In this document: one piece after another, positions 56,633 to 64,000 of the stretch | Numbering within the stretch: the stretch's first letter is position 1 | How the letters are laid out: every line of letters starts with the position of its first letter | DNA from: Haematococcus lacustris | Taxonomy: Eukaryota > Chlorophyta > Chlorophyceae > Chlamydomonadales > Haematococcaceae | DNA: 64,000 bases | Reading direction: 5' to 3' | Assembly (NCBI GenBank): GCA_030144725.1 | Contig: JASKMD010000017.1 | Span: 11,314,409-11,378,408, forward strand | Program-made: the position numbers and the translations under genes | The notes under the pieces: model-generated | Databases searched by the model: none | What the model was told of the DNA's origin: nothing | What the model saw: the letters and a program-made list of their open reading frames with translations, nothing else

Positions 56633-58826
56633 ATGGCCCCTGCCGTCACCCGCGGTTCCTGGATGCTGGCAGCAGTTCTTATGCTGGCCTTGTCGACCTC
56701 ATCGCACGCAAGCACGATGCAGTTACATCAGCGCACCGCTGGCCGCGTCTTGCTGCAGCAAGCGGGCACCGTCATTCCATCAGATGCCTGCCCCGTCAAC
56801 ACAACTCAGACCGTTTTGAACCTGACGTCCATCGCCGCATCCTGCAGTGAGTGGCCACAGCCCGCTTGTCCGTCCCAACCCTGTCCCGTGACCTTGGACT
56901 GACCAAAGTACTCTGTGGACCCGCCACAGATGTGAACGCCACCGGGTTCTGCGACGCCTGCAGCTGCTCTCTCTTCCAGGTCTTTACACCAGCTCTCCGC
57001 GCGGCTGGAGTGTTCAACGCATCAGGCCTGTAAGTGTCGCGGCTGCACAGCGCCAGCGCTACGCAGCCTTTGCCGCAGCCTAGCACCGCCCATTGCACCG
57101 CACCAGACCCAACGAGAGGTGCCGCGCCATCGCCGCCCTGGCCGCTGCCTCGGCAACAATCCCTCGCTTTCGTCAAATGTACCTGTCGTACCGCATGCCT
57201 CGCAGGGCAAACTCCACCGCCGCCGTTCAGGCCGGCACCAATGTCATCACAAACTGCATCACGGGCTTCCTGGGCCAGTTCATCTCCGCCGGCGTCAACG
57301 TGGATTCCCTAGCGGCACTGGGCCAATGCCAGTACCCTGGTGCGTACTCCCCTTGCAGTTGTTTGCTAAAGCCATTACCCTGTGATGACACAGCGGTCTG
57401 CATTTTTTTGCCTGCCCCTGCCCCTGCCCCTGCCCCTGCCCCTGCCCCTGCCCCTGCCCCTGCCCCTGCCCCTGCCCCTGCCCCTGCCCCTGCCCCTGCC
57501 CCTGCCCCTGCCCCTGCCCCTGCCCCTGCCCCTGCCCCTGCCCCTGCCCCTGCCCCTGCCCCTGCCCCTGCCCCTGCCCCTGCCCCTGCCCCTGCCCCTG
57601 CCCCTGCCCCTGCCCCTGCCCCTGCCCCTGCCCCTGCCCCTGCCCCTGCCCCTGCCCCTGCCCCTGCCCCTGCCCCTGCCCCTGCCCCTGCCCCTGCCCC
57701 TGCCCCTGCCCCTGCCCCTGCCCCTGCCCCTGCCCCTGCCCCGCTAACCTTGCCTTACTGCTCTAATGTTACTGCCCCTTGTCCATACTCACGCAGCCAA
57801 TGTGGTTCCTCAGTGCTTGGTGGACCAAATCTCCAACCTTTTGAACCTGGAGAACACTACTGAGACAGCCACCAACTCCACCACCAGCCCTAGCCAGTCA
57901 CCAGCCCCTGTCAACAGCACCGTACCCCCCGTGAACTCCGCCAGCGGCCCCAGCGAGTCAGCCACCAACACCACAGTGAGTGGCCTGGGGCTGGCAAAGA
58001 TGGGGCTGCCAGGGGCAGGAGGAGGCACGCTGCAGGTGACACCTCTGCGTGTGTGGTGTTGGATGTGGTCAGGGTGGTGGGGTGGCTGCTTAGCTCTATG
58101 CTGTGGCGGCTTAGCCTCAAGCTGTGTATCGTGACATTTGGTTTAATTGCGGGCTAAGCTGAGTTCGCCCTGCAGCTGTGTAAGCTCTGTGTCAGGGTCA
58201 AGCCGGGCAAGTGGTGTCGCATGGTAGCCCATGTCAGTATTGCAGCTATGGTGGGAGATGATCTTGGATGCTTGGTCGGAGCCACTTGCCTGTTGCTTTC
58301 CTAGTCTTGTTCATCCAGTCAGTTGCTGTCACCAATGACATGAGGACTGTATTCTTCTTCTGCACACCAAAGCATGGTAGCCCAGTTCTGCCTGCACCTG
58401 GGCAAGCATGCCTTGCACCTGCCTGACCCCGGGTTGGGACACGACCCTGCATAGACACAGTCCGTTTCTACCCACCTCCAATGCCAATACTGCGACAAAC
58501 CCTTGTGCAGGCCAGATCTGATACTGACTCTGTGGGTGCTAGTTTTGGTGCTGCTGGCCCCAGTACTGACCTACGCGCTGCTGCTCCTGCTGCTGCTGCT
58601 CGTGTAGGGTGGTGGACTGACCGGTGGCGCTACTGGTGGCAGCACCACTGTCGTGAACACCACCCGGCCAGGCACCAGCAGCCCCACCAGCAGCCCTATC
58701 CTCGCGCCCGGTGCCACCAGCCCTACCACCACCCCCTCCCCTGTCACGGCATCGGCCACGTCAGTCCCTGCACCCATGTGGCTTGCTGCCATCATGGCCA
58801 TGGCAGCAGCCAGCTTGCTGCTGTAG
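56633..58826 (+). CDS. Secreted, probably GPI-anchored cysteine-containing protein of unknown function
   Basis: Five exons close in phase (314 aa): 56633-56846, 56930-57029, 57107-57339, 57797-57975, 58608-58826. The N terminus is a signal peptide (SWMLAAVLMLALSTSSHAS). The core has ATGFCDACSCSLFQVFTPAL, CRAIAALAAASATIPRFRQM and VITNCITGFLGQF, with about eight Cys that could pair, and NxT/S sites. Then follow a Ser/Thr/Pro/Asn-rich stalk and a hydrophobic C-terminal tail (MWLAAIMAMAAASLLL, then stop) preceded by small residues, the layout of a GPI-attachment signal. I do not recognise the family; a wall or cell-surface role is inferred from the layout only. Intron 3 contains about 330 bp of CCCCTG repeat. 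A tempting open frame runs from exon 3 through that repeat, but the phase-1 splice at 57339/57797 restores a normal protein. Confidence 0.8.
57412..57742. repeat. CCCCTG hexanucleotide array (about 55 copies) in an intron
   Basis: Perfect CCCCTG units from 57412 to 57742, inside intron 3 of the 56633-58826 gene. The Pro-Ala and Pro-Leu frames across it are repeat artefacts. Confidence 0.97.
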
Positions 58827-58916
58827 TTTGGTTGCTAGCCCTGGGTGAAAGGCAGTACAATTGCGGCCCATGCACGAGTGTGGCGTGCAAGACCATGCCT
58901 CTGCATGAGCCCAAGG

Positions 58917-59015
58917 GGGGGCATGGGGCGCATGGTCAGTGGCCGTGGCAGTGGCAGTTGAGTCGAAGCGGGCAGGAGGGCCAGGCAGCAGCCAATGCTA
59001 GGCTTCCCGCTCCAC
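58917..59015. other. Second fragment resembling the kinase tail exon
   Basis: Matches 49399-49525 with gaps: gggcatggggcgca, ggcagtggcag, gcgggcaggag and ggcttcccgctcc against ggctccccgttct. It has no frame of its own. It lies about 400 bp outside the 3' terminus of the Fanzor-like copy at 59424. Confidence 0.65.
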
Positions 59016-59423
59016 TGCGTCACAGCTTTTGGCGCAGAGGTGGCATGTACTACCCGCCTGTGGCTGTACAGTGTGATGTTGGGCGTCCCTGTACATATGA
59101 GGCAGAGGTCAACTAGCCATAGAGACACTGCTTGCTGCCACACATGGTTCAATGGCACGTGTCACATTTGTCTCATTGGTCTTGTTCATCTGTCCTCTGT
59201 CGGCATAAGCCTAAATACAAAATCAGGCAGCGGTTGCGAGGTGCAATAAAATGGTGTTACCAGCTGTGTAAGATCATGATGATTGGACATCTCCATGTCA
59301 GGCTGCTTATCGTCTCTGGGCGCATGAATGTCTTGATCTTGCATCCGGTGGTCAATCACCTGCCGACAGTTCAGGATCTGGGACTAATTGAAAACAGGTG
59401 CCGCACCCTGCGCAGTAATCAAC
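59016..59423. other. Intergenic, no feature recognised
   Basis: Between the kinase-like fragment and the Fanzor-like terminus. Short frames only. Confidence 0.4.
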
Positions 59424-60741
59424 CAGCCCCCTTGTCCCTCACTAGGGCCTCCATTTGAGCCGGACCAGCAGTGGCCACTAGCAGCCACTAGCGGGAATAC
59501 TAGGGACCATTAGTGGCCCGACTCAAATGGTGTTAATGGGCTGTGTCGATTATACCCAATGCACCTGGACATGGCGCATGAGTGCCTACCACCTACAGTA
59601 TTGCCTGACCCGTTAGGGCTATTGTATAGAGTTGGCATGACAAACATGCGCAGATTGTATGCTGATGACAGCTCAACAAAGGGGGACACACACTATTGTA
59701 CCGCAGCAGGCTGCTGCTGCTGCTGGGCCTTGGGAGGCTTGTCTCGCAGCCGCTTGTAGCCCAGGCCAGGGTACTCCTTGCCCTTGGCTGGCAGCGCTCC
59801 CTGGTCTGGCCAGTAGCACAGCTCCAGTGGCCGCCACCTGCTCTCCCCCAATGCGCTGCATGTTCAGCGCTGCATTGCAGTCCCTGTCCAGCCACCTGCC
59901 TGGCTGTGGTGCTGGCTTGGCTTTGGCAGCCTTGCCCTTGGTGGGCTGGGTGGGCTGGGTGGGCTCAGCTGCCTGCTCAGCCTTGGTGCGCTTGCTGCGC
60001 TTGGCTGGCGGGGGAGTGCTGAGCCCTGGCTCTGAGGCTGCTGGCTGTGTGGCTGCCTGGCTGCTGCATGGGGGCTGTGGGGGCTTGCGGGGGGCCACTA
60101 CCGGGCACCACATCAGGCCCCGCACTGGCTGGTCACGCTGCTGGCTCCAGGCTCCACGCACTAGGCGGTGTTCAATTTGCCCTGCTGGGGGCTACCAGCC
60201 TGCAGGCCTGGTGGGCTGATCATGGTCCACCTCCTCCTCACATGGCTGCTTGCCATTCACTGCGGAGCTGACCCGGGTGGTGCGGTGCTCATCCACAAGC
60301 ACCACCCTGCCCCGCCGCTGACCTGCGCCCCTGGGCCTGCACACCACCTTGCAGCAGGCCCGCAACACCACGTCAGCACCCCACCCACCACCCTAACCCT
60401 AACCCTAACCCCCGGTGCCAATGCTAGCAGCGCCAAAGAACACCACCAGCTGCTTGACACGCCCATGGCGCTCCATGGACACCACCGCAATGTTTCCCTC
60501 CAACTGCAGCCATGCACACAAGGCACACACATGGTGGCTGACATGGTGGCACGAGGTTAGGCATGGCACAGTCAACTTCTTTTTCATTTCATGCCCAACC
60601 CACCACCCCCACCATCTCCCTCCCACCCACCCACCCTCACCTTCTTGAAGAACTGCTCCAGTGCCCGGTCCTGGGCTCCGTACAGCCTCAGCCGCTGCCG
60701 TGCCCACTTGGGGTCCAGGTACACCTCCCACACCGCGTCAC
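59424..60741 (-). mobile_element. Fanzor/TnpB-like element fragment (copy 5)
   Basis: Minus strand. Reads VYLDPKWARQRLRLYGAQDR and ALEQFFKK (exon end at about 60643, without the stop codon seen in copies 3 and 4), an intron, MERHGRVKQLVVFFGAASIG, then, after an inserted telomeric tract, LRSSVQ-type coding DNA, the linker, GRWLDRDCNAALNMQRIG and a +1 slip in a G run shared with copy 3. The 3' block (59580-59690), a perfect-armed hairpin (ccatttgagccgg at 59450 against ccgactcaaatgg at 59529) and the terminus at 59424 are intact. It is 5'-truncated at about 60741, a different point from copy 2. Confidence 0.82.
60391..60411. repeat. Interstitial telomeric repeat (CCCTAA)3
   Basis: ccctaaccctaaccctaacc, i.e. 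TTAGGG type on the other strand, inserted in the Fanzor-like copy 5 where copies 2 and 3 have a plain Gly/Trp codon stretch. Confidence 0.9.
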
Positions 60742-61232
60742 AGCCTGTGTCTGATTACAACTCGTGCTTGACTTTGGTGTAGCATGAGTAGGGAGCGGCC
60801 CCCCCCGCCTAAAATCAGGTATTAGACCTAATTATATTAGTCCCGGCCGGTATTAGGTTATTAGATGGGTATTAGAGGGCGATGTTTGATCCTGAGCGCT
60901 ATGAGTGCAGCCGTGCGACCCTAGCGCACTGGTCGCAATTGCAAGCGCGTCACATTGTCATGTCCAGCCGGCAGGCACAATAGGACCCCTACTGGGCACA
61001 AGGGGTTGGTAGCTTGTAAGGAGCTAGGGTTTGATGCGTAAGCATGCTGTGAAGCTGGGCAAGTGAGGCTAGTCGAGGACGGACAAAATGACGGTATCCA
61101 TGCAGCCACCCATCCATGCATGGCAGCAGATAGTGTGTAGACGAAACATCGGCTGAGAAGTCATTCTCGCATCGGACCCAGCACACAGCAGTAAGGTCTC
61201 CGCTTTAGTGCTTCGCGGCACTTCGGAAAGCT
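60742..61232. other. 5' flank of the ELIP-like gene
   Basis: No coding exon. AT-rich attaggt/attagac words at 60815-60880 repeat irregularly. Presumed to hold the promoter; no specific site identified. Confidence 0.4.
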
Positions 61233-62726
61233 ATGGCACCATTGCACGCAATGCAGGTATGCATCATAGCTGCAGATGCACGAACACTATACTTAGTAAA
61301 GGATAAAAGACATGTTGTGTTTGTGGTGGCAGGCTACCTTGACACCACAAGCTTCAGCTCGCATCGTACCGGCCAGACCAGTGCGCGGAGCCCTGAGAGT
61401 ACGCGCCAGCGAAAACAATGGCACGGTGCCCAGCACATCCTCATCTTCGCTCGCAATGTCTATTAAAACCTTGCCGGCCTTAACGTGGTACTCGGACACT
61501 GAGACCATCCGGGATGTGTTCTCCGTCACTGGGCCACTGGCAGAGGTAGCTGCCACTTGTAAAGTCATCCTGGTCAGACAGCTGCAGTTGTTCAGCCCGC
61601 AGCCATGGCAGCTACACGCCATGTTGTACAGTCTTCTTACCTGCCTGCCTTCTTGCCAGTCCCCCTAGACTGCCTTCTTGTCCCTGCCTACTGACCTGCC
61701 AGCTGACATGGAGCATTCCCTGAACTGCTATGCAGCGTCTGAACGGCCGCGCAGCTATGTGGGCGTTTGCATCGTTCGCGCTAACTGAGCTTAAGTCTCA
61801 CACCCCAGTGCTGGAACAGATGGGCGAGGTACATGCCATATCCTAGGGCCGCTCTATGAGCTCTGCAAGCTGTCACACCCGCCCTGATTTGCCATACCTT
61901 GTGCTGGTTCATGCCTAATGTGAGTGGTGGCTCTCTACTGACCCCCCTAGGCTCGCTGCCTGCTTGCGTTCTCACTCGCAGGGCTGGCTGGCAGCTATTT
62001 TGTTCAGCCTGCTCATCACTGGAGCCTCTATCACACCTAAGCTGTTGTCTGGGGTTTCTCTAAAACAGCTTCATGACTCTGCTATCACCGAGAACATGAA
62101 GGTGAGCGATGCCTTCTTCCTCTTCTTTGCCATGGTTTTGCACTCATCACAAGGCGATCGTGACATGGCACAGAGGTCCAAACACTCTACAGTGTGCAGT
62201 CACATGTGGGCTGTTGACCTAGTACCGTTTGAGTCAGGCTTTGCAGCGAACCTGGTGTGTTGTGCCGCTGGCCGGCTAGTTCACCATGTGCCTAGACATC
62301 GTAAGAAGCTGCTAGGAAATCGGCAATGCGCAGGACGTGCCATACCGCTGGTGTCATCCAGCTGGCATTACATGGGGCATTCCAGTCATGGAAGCCAAGC
62401 ATACACAGTAGGCATTGTGACATTCACCTTGATTTGTTATCAGCCTTCAACCTTGGCAACGGTACACTAATGACTATAAGTGCAGTGCCTTTCAGGTCTC
62501 AGGATGTATTGAAACTGCATGGTTTACCGGCAACGGTTGAGGAAGGATGGCTGGGTTATACACTGATGTATATCTTGTTCTGCCCACCTGCGTGCAGGGT
62601 GATGGTCCGCAGCAATACATTAGCTACTTTGACTCGGGTCTTGAGCTGCTTCTGGGGCGCGCTGCGATGGTGGGCGTGCTGGGCCTGGTGGTGACCGAGC
62701 TGGTCAAGGGGGATGCTCTGTTTTGA
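61233..62726 (+). CDS. ELIP-like (LHC-related) chloroplast protein
   Basis: Five exons close in phase (192 aa): 61233-61256, 61333-61545, 61736-61828, 61982-62101, 62598-62726. The N terminus is a transit peptide (ATLTPQASARIVPARPVRGA, few acids, many Arg/Ala/Ser). Exon 3 starts with the chlorophyll-binding motif of the first helix, RLNGRAAMWAFASFALTE. Exon 4 is a second hydrophobic helix (WLAAILFSLLITGASITP). Exon 5 gives the third helix, LELLLGRAAMVGVLGLVVTE, ending KGDALF. Three helices, with the Glu-Asn-Arg type motif in helices 1 and 3, are typical of early light-induced proteins, which bind pigment transiently in thylakoids under light stress. In helix 3 the usual Asn is Leu (ELLLGR), so that ligand is altered. 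The first exon codes for only eight residues. Confidence 0.88.
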
Positions 62727-63012
62727 GAATGAGTCACATGAAACATAGTAAGGCTGTTTGGGCTAACCACGATATTGCGCTGTGCGGGAACGTGCGGCAG
62801 TGTGATGGCAATGGTTTGATGCATGCCGAGGCTCCCAGTGAGCCTGGTCAGGCGCTCTCAACATGGGGTTAGTGGTTCTCATGATGCTCACGTACTTAAT
62901 CATTTGACATGGCGTTTGGCGCGCCTGCTGCAATGTGACATCACATGTCAAATGTAAGACTGCAACAGCCACAGTGCTGCTCAGCCCTATCCTTAAAACG
63001 TTTAGTACGCGG

Positions 63013-63097
63013 CCCCTCCGCTATTAACAGCCACAAACCAAACTTGTGGTTGTTAGTAGGGGAGGGGACTTGTTTGTGGCTGTTAATAGCGGAGGGG
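63013..63097. repeat. 25-bp perfect inverted repeat with an extra arm copy
   Basis: 63013-63037 is exactly inverted at 63073-63097 (tttgtggctgttaatagcgg...). A third, imperfect copy of the right arm lies between them at 63044-63067, so two alternative hairpins are possible. Confidence 0.9.
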
Positions 63098-63247
63098 ACT
63101 TGTAAACAGGGCAACCACCGTCGCGATCACAGTCTTCGTCATCGTAGTCAGATGCAGGCGAGATATGCTCGGACATCGAACAAAGACAGCAGGGAATAGA
63201 TGCGCGGCGGTCAGCATTACACATGTCACACCAGATGTGAGAGACCG

Positions 63248-63274
63248 AGCCAGCGCGGCTCCGCCGCGCTGGCT
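63248..63274. repeat. 12-bp GC-rich hairpin
   Basis: agccagcgcggc, loop tcc, gccgcgctggct. No poly-T follows, and this is a eukaryote, so it is not called a terminator. Confidence 0.85.
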
Positions 63275-63305
63275 AAAGCCTGAACGCTATGAAAACGCCA
63301 CTACA

Positions 63306-63482
63306 CTAGATAGCGACAAAACCGCTGCGTGCTAAAGGTTTAAACACGCTCGGCCTCGCACCGGCGCTAAACAGCTCTCGACCTCTCCGCGGCCGCTGGC
63401 TTCGGTCTCGAGCTGTTTAGCGCCGGTGCTCGGCCTCGCGTGTTTAAATCCTTTAGCACTGGCGGTTTTGCCGTTATCTACT
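63306..63482. repeat. Foldback (MITE-like) palindrome, about 175 bp
   Basis: The left arm, containing gatagcgacaaaaccgc, ctaaaggtttaaacacg and caccggcgctaaacagctc, is mirrored on the right as gagctgtttagcgccggtg, cgtgtttaaatcctttag and gcggttttgccgttatc. A 10-bp ctcggcctcg sits at the same depth of both arms in the same orientation, so it bulges rather than pairs. Confidence 0.85.
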
Positions 63483-64000
63483 ACGTACTGGTTGTTGGTT
63501 GTCGCGTGAAATGTGAGCAATGTTGAACGCGGGTACACTGGCTATGTAGTACACTGGCGTCACTGCCGCTGCATCCGCTGCTGCCGCTTCCGTCCCTGGT
63601 TCTACAGCTCCAACCATGCGCACAGGTCATCCACCAGTCTCAGCTCCGATGCCGGTCAGTCAGCCAGACAGTCGTTCGATATCCAGGAGCTGACATTGGC
63701 GCTAGAACATATCCAAGCGGCTGTGTGTGCTGTGGCCTGCACTGCTGCTGGGTCACACGGCCCGTGGGGCCCACCCAGGCCCATGAGAATGACAGCAGTG
63801 AGGCGTTGCTGCTGTGGGCTGCTGCTGTTCAAGTTCACGACCCGCATGCCAGGCATGGCCATGACGTCATGTCCTACTTTCCAGGCTGACCCCTGGCTGG
63901 TACCCAGCACTACCCATGCGCAAGGCGGGCAGCAAGGAGTGGCCGTGCAGCCAGCTTCCCTGCTGCCTTGTCAACACTTCCAACTCAATAACCAAATGCC

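Larger units (their letters stand above)
62727..64000. other. Intergenic with foldback repeats
   Basis: 3' flank of the ELIP-like gene. Contains three palindromic structures (listed separately). 63590-63980 contains frames on both strands (e.g. FDIQELTLALEHIQAAV on +, about 63680-63730) that could be an exon of a gene leaving the window, but no splice chain is visible. Confidence 0.4.

Noticed and set aside
57093..57863. Pro-Ala-rich (PAPAPA) domain in the secreted protein
   Set aside because: Exon 3 has a donor at 57339 and the next exon an acceptor at 57796 in matching phase; removing the repeat gives a continuous normal protein.
1..64000. CRISPR arrays, bacterial operons, tRNA and rRNA genes
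   Set aside because: No regularly spaced repeats with unique spacers, no polycistronic layout, and no cloverleaf or rRNA sequence noticed on reading; the gene structure is eukaryotic.

Overview
The window is nuclear DNA from a GC-rich green alga. Genes have many short exons joined by GT-AG introns, and introns and spacers are full of CAG, CCTG and C-rich simple repeats. The protein set (a TON2-type PP2A subunit, an ELIP-like protein with a plastid transit region, an FG nucleoporin, PIG-U) also fits. A short TTAGGG-type telomeric tract inside one repeat fits some Chlorophyceae. Haematococcus or a relative is my guess, not something the sequence proves. No prokaryotic operon, rRNA, tRNA or CRISPR array was found.

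Layout. 63-1374 (+): 3' end of an unrecognised gene. 2094-6893 (-): histidine phosphatase whose catalytic domain is split by a very large low-complexity insert. 7579-11313 (-): Nup62/Nsp1-type FG nucleoporin. 11314-13025: divergent spacer filled by about 1 kb of CCCCCG hexanucleotide repeat. 13026-19657 (+): PP2A B'' subunit of the TON2/FASS type. 20757-23032: a decayed Fanzor-like fragment, then a 1.36-kb element with 128-bp inverted ends. 23879-28593 (+): acid lipase. 30804-36270 (-): large low-complexity protein of unknown function. 37266-40255 (-): PIG-U, a GPI-transamidase subunit. 44288-49643 (+): Ser/Thr kinase. 49660-56476: a nest of Fanzor/TnpB-like elements with a 2.5-kb duplication. 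56633-58826 (+): secreted, probably GPI-anchored protein with an intronic CCCCTG repeat. 59424-60741 (-): another Fanzor-like copy carrying telomeric repeats. 61233-62726 (+): ELIP-like protein. 62727-64000: foldback repeats.

The host genes are ordinary housekeeping genes with no shared pathway, apart from the coincidence that PIG-U lies about 16 kb from a protein with a GPI-signal-like tail. What links the window is a repeat family coding for a RuvC-type nuclease resembling eukaryotic Fanzor/TnpB. At least seven pieces are present, all broken. Several share a conserved non-coding 3' block and hairpin end that could be a guide-RNA/right-end module. Two pieces lie beside, and one contains, shuffled fragments of host genes found elsewhere in the window.

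Exon limits were worked out by hand from reading frame, splice signals and phase. Where all phases close this is stated; where they do not, the gap is stated.
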